64,000 nucleotides of DNA from Adineta vaga (Eukaryota > Rotifera), in contig CP075495.1 in assembly GCA_021613535.1 (NCBI GenBank), forward strand, positions 7,626,001 through 7,690,000, read 5' to 3'. Within the stretch, counting starts at the first letter, position 1. The number at the start of each line of letters is the position of its first letter. A program made the position numbers and the translations under genes. Positions 38,401-51,625 of this stretch are shown piece after piece. Under the pieces are notes generated by a model, which saw only the letters and a list, made by a program, of their open reading frames with translations, did not search any database and was not told where the DNA came from.

Positions 38401-41400
38401 GGAGAAACAGGGAGAAAAAAGTCTAATCAATGGAAGGAAAAAAGGAATCATAGCAAAATGAGTATACGGTAAAGAAGAAGAAGAAGAAGTAGCAGCAGCA
38501 CATCGATGGCGTAGAATTGGTACAAAGAAAATGCGATGACTCCTTTTAGATAACACAACGAATCGTCTGCTCTAGTTATGCTCTTCGTTCGTCAATGAGT
38601 GACGTACATATGTAAAGAAACAAGACGAGTCTCTCTATATTTTGTTCTATGTTTGATTATATCAAAAGCATTGATCTCTGTCGATAGACAAGCGAATGTT
38701 AGCAGTACATCTCTCGGTTTGCCACTTTCATCAATAGATTATTCAATATATATATATCCTATTGATCAGATACTTTATATTTCTGATAGAAAATGTTCTT
38801 GATCATAAATATCAATTGATAAAGAAAAAAAAACAATGCCATTATCGGCCATTCATATCATTTTGTCTAATGAGGAGTTTATATAGTTTCTGTGATTCGG
38901 TCAACTGAATAATGACGATGTCATCAAAAAAACAAAATCTATTTATATAGAAAACACATGGCTCGCACTTGTTCATATTACATCAATATGTGCTATCTAA
39001 ATTGCTGACAACGGGTAGGTTATATCATCGATATGCAATTATTTTACCGAAGGTTAAATATTAAACTATCAAATATCAAATGAAGACAATTTACTCATGA
39101 TTTCTCTCTCTCCCTTTCTTACCTCGACAATGCCTGATCGATCTCGAAGTCGTCGATCTAATTGATCCACTTGTCGTCGCAATTCAGAGATTTTCTCTTG
39201 GAGATTAGGTAGATGTCTTTCAGTTTCTTTTTGAATTGAACGTTCTAGATTTCTTAAACTTTCAAACGGTGCTTCTAATTTTTTAATCATATTTCTTGTT
39301 GTCTATATTAACAAACAAAAAAGAATACTAATTTTCCAAAATTATTCATCATAAATAACTTACTCGAATCCAATCAACTTCTTCTTTATTATTTTTTGAT
39401 ACTTCTTTATTTTCAATTTTACGAATTTCATGATCTGCTTTAATATACCATTCTTGAATATTAGTATATTCTTTACGAAATTTTCGTAGTTGACGTTCAA
39501 CACTATCCAATTGACTTTTCGAAGTTGAGATCTAAAAATAATAATATATATTTGTCAATAGCAAAAATCTTTGAACATATATTATTTTTAATCATACTTT
39601 AACTCCAAGATTATTATATGTCGTTTTCAATTGATCAATTTGTCGTGTCAATTCATGTGATTCATCAGTTTGTCCTTTTTCAACAATGCCACGTCCAATA
39701 CGAATGACATATTCCACTTCAGATTTAATATCAGATAGAATTTTATAGAATTTCTATATGAAGAAAATATATGATGGGTTTGAATAAAGATTTTATCTAA
39801 CAATTTAGAAACTCACCAAGCAATGTTCTAATTGATTATGAACAACATCAGCATCATCGGAACGTATTTCAAGTGTATGAAGATTTTGCTCAACGTCATG
39901 TAAAACTTGTCGTACTCGTGTATATTTTGGTTCGAAATCAGATGGTTTTTGAAATTGTCGAAATTTATTTTGTAATTGCGTAAATTGAGTCTAAAAATCA
40001 AACAAACATCAAATATAGTCTATGATAGACAGCATCTTCGAGAATATATTCGGAGAAAATTCCTAATATCGTTTTCATAGATTCTATTCACCATTCATCA
40101 TCGAGACTAATGTTTGAAATCTATTGTACAATCAAATAAATCGAGAAAAAAGTCATTTTCAACAAAAATGTGTTTAGTTAAATCATTAATCAGTGATTCT
40201 ATTGATATTTCAAACAACATAACTATATATTTTTATTGAAAACTTCCGTCTGTTTTTTTTTCTTCTTCGTTTGATGAGAGAATGCTGCTAACATCAACAA
40301 AAAATGTTAAATGTCACATACATATATTTCTCAATTGATTATCTGTCTATATGTATGTACGTAGAAATAGCAAATATTCTTTGATGTATCTTATTTCGTT
40401 TAGAAGAGAAAAAGAAAAGGTAAATGAAACTGTAGAAATGCATTAGAAAAAGAATCTATAAAAATTTCAATATTTACTTTTAATGTATGAAATTGTTGTT
40501 CAAGTCTTCGTGCAGCTTCAGTTTTTCCAACACTACGTAATGTATGAATTTTATCTTCAATCGTACGTAAAAATGCTTCATATTGATTGAATTCACTAAT
40601 CAATTTCTATTGAATAAAACAATTGTATAAGAAACATGATGTATATCGTTCAACTTACTTCTGCTTCACCTGGTACATCATCGGCATATACATCTTCTCT
40701 CAGTCGAGTATTAAGTATATGATCAGTATGTCTAATCCATTCGAACATAGCAGAAATTTGATGACCTAATTGTTGATGATCAGATACTTGAGAATTTAAT
40801 GAATGAATTCGTTTGATTGCCTAGAAGAAGAAGAAAAATAGTTGAAGATGTTTATTTATTTTTCGTGAGAAAACTTTTTACATCTTCATGTAATTGTTCC
40901 CAACGAATATGAAATTGATTTATTTGACTATTAATCGATGGTAAAGATATTTTCATTAATTGTAAACGATCAGATATTTCAATGATTTTTTCATAATTCA
41001 TTTTTGAATGAGATTTAACAAAACGTTCAAGATTCTAAAAATAATTGAAAAAGAAAGAATAGTTTGACTTTTGAAAATGAAATGATTAGTTACATCAAGT
41101 TCTTCAGATGTTTCTTCAGCATCAGTACTTGTATTAGATGTTGAATAGATTCGATTTTGTAATGAATCAAGCCATATATTTTCTCGAGTAAGTAAATCTA
41201 GAAAGAGATTTCAAATCAGAAATACATTCTTCTTCTTCTTCTTCTTTCTTAAATACCTTTCAATTCTTCATGTAATTTATAAGCATCCGAATAGAATGTT
41301 ACTTTTGTATCGACTTTCTTTTGTAAAGTTGACCAATTTGAAATTAGTGTATCCAATTGTTGAGCTAATTCAGGTGATGACGATTGATTTAAATCTTGTC

Positions 41401-44400
41401 GAGTTTGATCTACTAGTGTTCGAACGGTATATTCTTTAAGATTCAATTCCGTTTGAAGTCTCTATCAATGAAATAATGAATAGAAATACATTTTGTCTAG
41501 AGGGGAAATTTTACTTGATATTGTTCTAATCTTTCCCGAAGTTGATCTTGATGAAATATTAAACCATCATCGATGAAAGATGCACGTTCACGATCAAGAA
41601 TCCAATCATCTAATTCACGAACTTCTTCTTGCAAAACTTTATTACGTTTTAAAGTATCCTAAAAAGTAAAATTGATCTATTCGTTTATTGTCATTCTTTT
41701 ATGAAAGATAATCAATCAGAAAATGTAGATATATTTTCGAAAAATAGATCTTCTTTCAATCAAATAGATGAAATTACATTCGATTCAATAGCCTTCATTG
41801 TAATGTAATCCAAGAGTTTATATTTAGATCTTTATTTTGATTACACAAACCTGAATATTTTGTGAATAAACTTTTGTTGAACTAACAATATGACTCCAAC
41901 TTTCATTTAAATGATTCATTTCATCTCGTAAACGTCGTGCTAAATTTTCATCAGCATCTTGAGTTAAATCGATAACATCTTTATTTAAACGATTAATGAT
42001 AACTTGCATTTCACGTATTTCATGTTGAAGAACCTAAAATCAATCAAAAGTATTTTTTTCATGTCGTTCTATTGAACGAAAAATTGATATTTACTTGATT
42101 TCGACCTAATTGATTTTCTAATCCACGTGAACTTGTATCACTTGATGCTAAACGTGGTTGAGCATTACGTATCCAAAGTTTAACTTCTTCGATTCCACTC
42201 TAACAAATAGTTAAATCATATTCGTTTTATTCTAAATTCGTGTTTTTCAACTATCTTACTTCAAAATCACTTAATGTTTTATCTAATCTATTATATTTAG
42301 CTAAACGTTCACTGAGAAACATTTTAATATCATATAAACGTTCCTGATAATTAGTTAATTCTCCTTGTAAACGTCGACTAACATCAAGAGTTAATTTGGA
42401 ATAATATTCACGTGCAGTTTCATTTAAGATTTCTAAATTATGTTCTTGTTCAAATGTTTGATCGAGTAAATCTTTGTAAACTTTCTTTTTAGCATTTGTT
42501 GCGTGAATATCAAGAATACGAACTTTATCATTTAATAATGATTGTTCAACATGTTCAAGCCAGAGACGTAATTTCGTTTGAATATCAATAAATGTTGATG
42601 GTAATGATGATAAATTGCCCGTACCTGATGATGTTATTTGTTCTAGAGAAGAAGAAAAGCAAATGTTGTCAATTTGCTATTTTCTGAAGGAATTGTATGC
42701 GTTAATCGTATTTAGATAAAGAACAATAACATCAATATGGAAAACAAGCCTCCTTAGAGAAATTGACGAATGTCAAATAAATAAATCATTAACTCAAAAA
42801 ACATTGTACAGGTTAACAATGAATGTCCTCAAAAGAAGAAAAAAAAGACTAATGATAATTGTTAGCTTACCATGAACATATTTCGAAGATGATGATGATG
42901 ATGGACCTGTTGTTTCATAATGATTTGGGTAATTTCCATTTTGATCATATTCATATGTATCCGTAGCACTTGTACGTATTTTTCGTGTGTACGATTTTGT
43001 TTGTGTTTCACGATAATGTCTTTGATATTCAGTATCTTGTTCAGATGATGGTTGATTAAATACTTCTACAAATGATTTGACACGATATTTATCATCAGAT
43101 AGACCATGAGTAGAATTCGCATCACTACCACCAAATGTGTAAATATTTGTTAAAGTAAAAACACTACCATTTTCACCAATAGATGGACCTAAATTAGTTG
43201 TACCTGCTGTCGTTGTTGATGATATTGAATGTTCATTCATTTCAGCACGATTAGGACTTGCTGGAACAGATGATGATGATGATGATACACCCGTTTGACG
43301 AAACGATGTTACATTAGAAGTCGTAGTTCCAGATGATTGTTGTTGCATATGTTCAATAGGAATGCTTCGTTCTCCTATAATCAGATAAACATAGATCGAT
43401 GAAGATAAAAAACAAGTCAAGGGTAAAGATAATACTTGATAGCTAGAACTGACTATTCTATAACACGTACTCGAATAATTAGCAAAAGAAAATATATTAT
43501 AGAGATGTATCTATGCATCAAGGCATATAAAAAAAAGAAATAACAAGTCGAGTCTAGTAGAAGAAGAAAACAGCTAGGGAGTAAAAGTATACGATCCAAT
43601 ATGGAACTGCCATGAAGTATTATCCTAGAGTTGTTTCATAAATAAAACAAAGAATTGCTCGTTCTTTAGACCACCTCCAATTCCGCCTGCGACTTTTTCT
43701 CTTAAGTCAACCTAGTGACGCAGCTGCACGCCGTCGTCATCAAGACAACACATAGGAGAGTATGTATATACGTTCGTATTGAAGAGTGACACATCGTGCA
43801 ACAGATGAGATGAAGACCGAGCGAAAGAAAGCTCTTTCTCTCCTTCTCGCTTTTTTCTTTCTTTCTTCTACTTGTTCGCTTGCTAGGACAGGGTAAAATT
43901 CGAGTAGCATCGTTCGCACATAAAGACATATTACACATGTAGACAGTGCGACAACAAACCTAAATTTACTAACGACAATCCCACTCGCCTGTTCGCTTGT
44001 CTTATTATATTTGTTCTTTTTTTTCCTACATCGTTGTCGCACTACCCGCTATACAAGCCTGTACAATGGCGATAATTCCGACCATGACATTGACGATATA
44101 TACATATATGAATCGTATACGATTCATATCTTTTGATCAGTTTCATACGTTCAATATCGAACAATATCATTAATATCAGTTCTTTTATCCAATCACGACT
44201 AAGAAAGAAAGAAAGCTGTCGAAAGTCTATGTAGTCATTTTTGAACGATAGATCACTGGTCAGTAGAGATAACCTCATTGTCCCTTTCACTTTCTTTTTT
44301 GTTTCGGTCAGATGCGTAGATGACGGTGACCTGTATAGTGGCTCACACATGTACACTTGTAATGCCGCCTCTTAATCAACGAAAGATTTGTGGTCAAAGT

Positions 44401-47400
44401 ATAACCTGAATAAAAGCTTGGTGATGAAGAGGTCGATAGGGAATAGTGATGAAATCATATTCGGTACACTTGAAAAAAAAAGAACAAAAAAGCAATGCAA
44501 TCATCATGCTACTTACGTAGTCGTGAATGTGTCTCGTCCCATGAGCGTAAGAACTCATCTGTACGTTGAATACTATTTCCATCAAAATGATCGGCCATAC
44601 GTTTTAAATTTGTTAAACGTTCGTTATATGCTTGAAAACCTGTTAATTTGACCTATTAGAAAGAAAAAAGAAAAGAAAAGAAAAAACAAATCAATCGATA
44701 GTTGTTTTTTTCGTTTTATTTCACTCAAATGACAACATAAAAAAAGACAATTTCTCATTCTCAATTTCTTCGCACTGCTGTGAATCAAATACCAAAACAA
44801 TATGACACATAGAAATAAACTTGAGATGAATATAATCAAGGTTTCTTACAAGCTTTATTAGTCAGGTATACATATACATATATATATATATATGCATAAA
44901 TCGAGCTGAATAGAAATGCAAATAACTAGTTATAATCAACGCTTGTACTCATGTGCATGTCCCATGAAAAGCGAAGAAAAATGTTCGATTAGAGCGATGA
45001 GTAGAAAAAAACGTTTTGTGGTAGTGGTTGGCTGACTGACTGAATGAAACGAAGAAAAAGTAAATGACAGGAAAGAGAAAAGAAAAGAATATAAAAATAC
45101 ACACCGGACAAGAAAAAAAACCACAATGACGTTACTTAAGACTTTCCAGCTGATGCCTATTCGGTCATTTTTTTGTAATCAAGTATAATAACAATGATTG
45201 AACAAATGGATGAATAAAGAAGAAAAAAAAAGAAGAGAAGAAAGAAAATTGAACGATGGAATTAGTCATTCTTTCTTTTTTCTTGTTCGATTTGGCAGAT
45301 TAAGCGATATTTTATGCGGTCTTTTTTCGTCTTATCTGTTTGCCTTGTATTTATACGATATCAATGAATATATATATATATAATATATATACATATATTC
45401 GTGCTCTCGCTCAATTATACTTTGTATTTATAGCAATCGGTGTTTATAAATATGTATATGTATATTTCATACGGTCTACCTCGTTCAAAAAATAATCATT
45501 AAAAAGACTGTATTCACAGCATCAAATGTATACCTAGAGTGAAAGAGGACAAAAAAAGGGCAACACCTGCCAATTATCGAATAATTTATTAGTATCTTAT
45601 CTGTTTACATACACTTGATCTATCTACATATATATGTGAATGGATGAATGATGTAACAACAAGTATTTTCTAATCTAATAATATTTCCTTTAGTTAATTA
45701 TACCTGAAGTTCATCATTTGATGATGTTGAATCAATCCATATTTGATATTCATTACGTGCTTTCGTTAATGCTTCTAATTCTTCATTAAATTTCAATAAT
45801 TCGACATCTTTCTCATAATTAATAATTAATTGATTTAATTCTTGCCATCGATTTTCTAATGTTCGTACAGCTATTTCATGTTCATTAGAATCTTCATTTG
45901 CTGAAATAGATTCAAATTGAAAAACAAAATAAGAAAGAAACGATGATTTCTCATATTTACCATCTTTGAGTTCTTTCGTTATCGCAATTCCTGTTTGAAT
46001 AAGACTTTTAAATTGATCATCATATGATACATATTTCGTTTTCACTTCCTTGAGAGAGAAAAACAAAAGAATAAATAAGAAAACGAACAAGATCTATAGA
46101 ATTTACTTGAATAATATTTTGTTGTTCAGCTGAATTCGATACTTTTTCACTTAATATTCTTTCAATACTATCAATCCAATCAATATATTTTCTTGCTGAA
46201 ACATCAAATTCTAATTTTGCAATATTTTCATTATCAGTTTTTTGTTTTTGAGCTTCGGAATCATCTGGATTATCATACGATGTCGTCGTTGTTGTCGTTT
46301 CTTCAACAGTTGTTGTGATTTTATTTTGTATCAGATCACTATCAGATTTCGAATTTGTTGATTTTAACTAAAGAAAAACCACGAAAGAAAAAGATTTTAA
46401 AATTATTTCAAACAATTCTCTATTTACTAATGTTGAACATAGTTCGAGATTATCAATTAATTTTGTCCAACGTTCTTCAAATGTATTGATTTGTTCACTT
46501 AAATTTTTATATTCATTTGCTGTTGAACTATCATAATGTTGACTAAGAACTTGTAAACTACTATTTAATAAAAGAATTGATTGACGAATATCAGCCATTT
46601 CAGATTCCGTTTGCTAAAAAGAAAAGCAAACAATAATTTACAATTGTTCCGTCACAAGAGAATTTATTTGAACTTTGACTTTGTTTCTCCTCAATGGAAT
46701 AAATGTCATGTTAGGTAAAAAAATTAATGAAGAGATAGAATCAAATAACAATAACTAAAATACATTCTTTTCTTAGATTATATAATCTCTTTGTTCATTA
46801 TATAAACTTCGAAAGGTCAAATGAGACAATATAGATTGATTGGAAATGATATATGTCAAAGGAAAAACATCAGATTTGATTAGAAGAAATTCATTTTTCT
46901 CTACCTGAAGTAAATTAACTTGTTGCATAAGTGAATCTTGATTAGAAAGATCAGTTTCCGATTGAATTTTATTGATTTCATCTTCTTTCTTTGTTAACCA
47001 TTTTTCAACTTTATCTAAATTTGTTTGTATTTGTTCGAATTCAATTTTAACTTCTTGTAATTGTATCCAACGTGTTTGTACAAAATTGCATATTTGTGCC
47101 CAACGTTCACTTAAATTTAATAATTTACGTTCAATTTCTGTGGAAGAATATTTCGAAGCTGGATCAAGATTTTCTGATAGAGAATCATCGATAACAATAA
47201 TCATATTTTGTAAGGATTCAGTTATTTGTTGTTGAGAAACAAGTTCATCTTGTAATTCAGCTAATTGTTGATATTGACGAGTAATTCCAGAAAGATTTTG
47301 TTCGACAATATTTAAATCTTTTGATATACTTTCTTCAGTTTTAGTTAACCAGCCATCAAACGATTCGATTTGTTCAATTTGAAGTTTCATTAATGCTTTG

Positions 47401-50400
47401 TGAAGACTATATAAACATAGAAATGATCACAACTGAATTGGTATGTATAAAGAAAGTTGCCTATTCTCCAGGAAATCTCTCTACTAAATGTTTTCTCGAC
47501 GTACGGATCAATTCTCGGCAAGTAGAAGTCTTCTTTAGTTCGATTCTATTCTATCGTTTGTAATCTTTTTTTTTTCAAAAAAGAAAATCAGTTGTATTGT
47601 CGATAACTACAATAACGAACAAATAGATAGAATAAGTTTGAGATTAAGGAACTACAAATATCTTTTACAAGACACTAGTTTCTACATAAAATTTGACAGC
47701 TATTTCGTGTCTTATCGGAACATATGTCAATCATTTCGAGTAATAAATCAAAAAGAGAAATAGATTGGATATTTGTGGTTCTTTACGAAAAACAAATACT
47801 CTTCGTCATTCTTCAAACTGAAGTAGTTCATATTCAATTAGAAAGATTTGATTAAAGGACATCATTCAGTACAAATAATGTTCAAAAATTTCGAAAGAAT
47901 TGAACTTACATTGCTTGTCTTTCAAGTGATTTGGAACGTAACGCTTCCCAATGATCATTGAGAACTTTCATTTGTTCTTTGATTTCACTTATTTCTTCTG
48001 ATTGTAAATGAATTTTTGCTGAAGTTAATAGTTGATTTCCATCGAGAAGTATTTCACCAATTTGATTTTGATCTTGTGTCAAACTAACCATAAATTCCTA
48101 GAAGAAATAGTCAAATGCTAATAAAGTAGAAGCAAAATCTAACTATTATTACTTCATGATTTTGAAATTGTTCTTTAATCATTTTTAAATCATCTGATAT
48201 CGTTCGATCTAGTTTATCAAGTTCACCTTCTAATTTTAAAACCCATTCAAGAATTTTTGTCATATTTGTTTGAAAGATTTTCAATCGAGCAGAATCATCA
48301 TCAGATCTTAAAGTCGCATCATCCACATCTTCTGGAGACTAGAAATTTTAAAAAGAAAAACAATCGTTGACCAACAACAAAAACTCGACCTTTTGACAAT
48401 TTATTTCAAACCTTTGTCTCCGTTGGAGTATTATCATCTGTTATAGTCGTCGTCGATGTTTCAGTTTTCTCTTTATCTTCAATAATCATATTACTTGACG
48501 GTAATTGTTGAAAAAGACACATGACATACATTAAAATTGATTTCTTATCTGGATAATCCGAAGTAATATCTAGAATAGAATTTATTCTATAAAATAAAAG
48601 TCATTTTCTCATAATAAAACAAACCTTCAACATCAAGATATCGATCGATTTTGAAGACATTTTTAGCAACACTAAACGCATGGTCAAGATTTCGAGCAGA
48701 AGCATTTTGTAAAATATCATCGTAGTCGAATAAATCAGGACGGAATCTATGTATTAATGCATTAAAAGCAAGACCATCTTGCCAACTACGTGTAAAATCA
48801 TTGACTTGTACTCCTTTATATCTAAAACAAAAAAAAAGTAAAATATTAAAATACTAGATTTGCAATTATCTTATATCAAACCCTTTAGTTTGTTCTTGAC
48901 ACCAAGCGAGAAGAAATTTTTCAATATTAGTTTGTTCTGCATCTGTTTCAGCTGATTTCATTACGTCTTTGCCTTGCCAATATTGAATGATTGACCATAT
49001 TAATGCTAATGTTAATTTCGGATTACCATCGACAATATCATTAGATGATATACTAAGAAGTTTAATCTAGAATTTTCATTTCGAAAATATTTTGTTCAAA
49101 TTCTTTATCCATACTTACTCCATGTTCATTAAGAATAGCAATTACTTTATTAACATTTTCAATATGATGTACACGCATCTTACCATTTTCTCTTTTCTAA
49201 AAGATATTTATCGATTATTCCTAATGGATGCTTTCATTTCTCATTAACATACACATTCATTTCCAGTAAGTACTTCCAATAATTGTAGTAGAATAACACC
49301 ATCACGTAAATCTTGAAATAGATCTGTTACAGGTGGCGTAGAACTTTTCTTTAAAACATAAACATAACTTTGATTAATATTTCGCACAGAAACAAATCAT
49401 TTACCTCTGCTAGTCGATTATTGATCCATTTGGTGAATGCTTTCTTTTGAATATCTTCACGTTCGTCTACAAAATAATGACGTAGAGTGACCATTAGTTT
49501 AAAAAAAAGAGAGAAATTACTATATACAAACGAAATTTAAACACTTATGTTATTACGTTTGAAAAGATTCAAAATAGTACAAAGTAAAAAAGAAACATCG
49601 CTGTCTCGTTTGTTAAGTATAATTTGACACAGTTGAACACCTACTTCATTTGAGTATAGGAGAGAAAGAAAAAGAAGCGAATACGACCATGATTTAACCT
49701 GTGCATATAATAATTCAAATGAACGACGTTTTCTTTTTACGTAAAGGGTGTCTATATACAAATGTATGAATGACTGAGCACATCATTCGACAACACATCA
49801 AGATTGTTTATGTATATCCACTGATTGATCAATGATAATGACAAAAAAAATGTGCAATACATCTATCAAATTGTAAAAGAAGATAAAGCATTTTTTTTTC
49901 AAAAAATCTTTTGTTATGTCGCATCTTTAACATAGATATCGATCATTCGATTGAAAATGTTATCCTTCCTCCTTTTTCTTGTCCTGTCATATTCGATCTT
50001 AAGTGGTACATAACCTTAATGTTTATATGCAAATCGATCAATCGTATAGTTGACGGTATGCAAAAGTATGTGGATACTAATTTCGTTTTGAAATAGTATC
50101 TAGTAAAAAAAGACAGCTAATTGGGAAGTTATTTGCTTGCTTGTCTATTATTTTCTGTCCTCCAATATTGATAACAACAAAGAAAAAGAAGAAGAAAAAT
50201 ATCGTATTCAAATCAATACATTCATCAGTGAATATGCACGAGATTTCTTTTTATGATGATCATACATTTGTTGATTTGGTCACATATACTTCTCTTAAGT
50301 AGACGCTATATAATTATTAACTCTGCCCATCGGCAAAGTCATATATAAACATACATATGCGCATACACACATGTTTTTTTCGACTTAACAAGAACAGTCT

Positions 50401-51625
50401 ATTGAACTACTTCATTGATCAGACAGATTCATTGGTCAATAAAGATAAAAGGAATCTTCATTTTTTCTCTTCTTCTTTTGTGTCCATTATTTCTTTGACT
50501 AGGATTTAGTTCTATATACAACAAATGCTTGTTTTGTTTTCTCATCATCATGTTATTCCAGATGATATCTGATTATCAAACATATGGAGATGAACTTACA
50601 TGGAAGATCTTCATCAAGAGAATCTAATGGTTCACCCATGATTGCTGATGACATGTTTTGTTATATAGATTAATATAAAGAGAGAGACAGAGAGAGTTTT
50701 TGGTTTCTGATAAGAAGAATTAATACGAAGGTCAGCTTGTCAATGAGTTTGAATCGATAGGACGTTGACTGTCCGCCTACTCTTCTTCATTCTCGACCAG
50801 AGACATAAGGATCGACGACGACGGATACGATAATAATAATAATAATAATAATAATAGCAGAAATGACGAAGATCGGATGGTGGTATAACTCTCTGGTTGA
50901 CTGTTACTTATCTGTAATACCCGAAACACGATGTTGATTTCTTTTTTTCTTCCTTCCTTCTTTTTTTTCTTCTCGTTCTTTCTTTTTCTTTCTTCGCCTA
51001 TTTTCCTTTCTGTATTTATAATTCTGTATAAGCAGCACTGTAGAAGATCCTACTCGCTTCAATGGAAATTTTCTGCTTCTTTATGTCTCGTCGTCCATTC
51101 CAAGAACATTTATCTCTCTACACTCATCGGTCTATTCTCTCTTTTACGGTCGTCTGAACTACGCATGTATGTTGAAAGAGAACATCTTCTTTTCTCTTAT
51201 TATCAATAAGATGCGGCTAGAACAACATTATTTCGTATAAAAGACTATCAAGAATGAAAGAAAAAACTTAATGATAAGGAAGAAAATACCTTATTGAAAG
51301 TAAATCTGTGAACTAAATGATAACATAACATAACACAACAAAAGAGCTGTCTTTTCTCAAGTCAAGGTCTTTTTTAAAGAATAATTATTACGTCAATCAT
51401 GAAACAATACATAATTATAAATGACAAGACTAGGCTAATGGAATACAAGAAATTGACTGTCTTTTTTAATTGAGATACATAAAAAGTCTAAAGAAAAAAA
51501 GAAAACTTACATCTTCGATCACGAATAATTTGTTGAAATTGTTGAGCATCATCTGTCATTTCATCTCCCATTATAGCGGAAGCCAATTCGGGTGAACTAG
51601 ATCGTTCCGAAGGACTGTTCGACAT
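34618..51625 (-). CDS. DMD: Dystrophin, N-terminal part: paired CH domains, spectrin-like repeats, disordered tail
   Basis: Actin-binding half of dystrophin, about 35 exons. Exon 1 joins the CH exon to give [15 protein letters not shown], as in vertebrate dystrophin. The CH1-CH2 region continues with [73 protein letters not shown] and [19 protein letters not shown] (about 49466-48400). Spectrin-like helices follow, for example [20 protein letters not shown] and [15 protein letters not shown]. They are interrupted by a Ser/Thr-rich exon (about 43378-42873) and a Gln-rich exon (36825-36466). The last exon (34618-35445) is disordered and ends RHPTRIAN before a TAA. There is no WW, EF-hand or ZZ domain in this part. 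The dystrophin identity of the CH end is strong; single repeat boundaries are approximate. Confidence 0.85.
37374..37403. repeat. (ATT)n microsatellite
   Basis: About eight ATT units with one interruption, within a dystrophin intron beside the MRTGVKRS exon. Confidence 0.8.
37454..37630 (-). other. Alternative internal first exon of dystrophin (MRTGVKRS)
   Basis: The ATG at 37630 opens 59 codons ending GLRK at a GTAGTT donor in phase 0. An in-frame TAA lies upstream. The upstream exon (ending GIVE at about 39122) and the downstream exon ([13 protein letters not shown]) are both phase 0 and join each other directly. Entering this exon at its only plausible acceptor (TTCAG, near 37650) would break the frame. 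It therefore fits a first exon of a shorter isoform rather than an internal exon. The peptide is Ser-rich and has no domain. Confidence 0.55.
37690..39120 (-). other. Long dystrophin intron / putative internal promoter
   Basis: About 1.4 kb without recognisable coding exons between the GIVE exon and the MRTGVKRS exon. Its richer base composition and GA tracts (38195-38210, 38474-38490) differ little from other intergenic parts. It would carry the promoter if MRTGVKRS is a first exon. Confidence 0.4.
43421..45700 (-). other. Two long dystrophin introns flanking a single exon
   Basis: The exon at about 44642-44517 ([20 protein letters not shown], ending HSRLR with a split Arg codon) sits between introns of about 1.1 kb on each side. 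The introns hold homopolymers and AT runs (44876-44892, 45368-45392). Open frames in them are low-complexity. No nested gene is recognised. Confidence 0.5.
49500..50599 (-). other. Dystrophin intron 1 (proximal part)
   Basis: About 1.1 kb between the first CH exon (49405-49466) and the alternative first exon at 50600. AT-rich, with no exon recognised. Confidence 0.45.
50600..50654 (-). other. Alternative first exon of dystrophin, form b
   Basis: The ATG at 50654 encodes [18 protein letters not shown] and stops at a GTAAGT donor after one extra T. Joining to the CH exon gives a Tyr codon and then EREDIQKK, the same join as from the exon at 51511-51625. Both first exons contain SAIMG followed by an acidic residue. 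Confidence 0.65.
50655..51510 (-). promoter_or_regulatory. Region upstream of dystrophin exon 1b
   Basis: About 850 bp between the two alternative first exons. It contains an (AAT)n tract at 50830-50856, CT-rich runs near 50940-50995 and homopolymers. It must act as intron for the long first exon and may hold the promoter of form b. Confidence 0.4.
50830..50856. repeat. (AAT)n microsatellite
   Basis: About nine uninterrupted TAA/AAT units between the two dystrophin first exons. Confidence 0.85.
51511..51625 (-). other. First exon of dystrophin, form a
   Basis: The ATG at 51625 encodes [20 protein letters not shown] and then [18 protein letters not shown], 38 codons plus one T, before a GTAAGT donor. 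The split Tyr codon joins to EREDIQKK of the CH domain. The N-terminus is Ser-rich and acidic. Confidence 0.7.
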
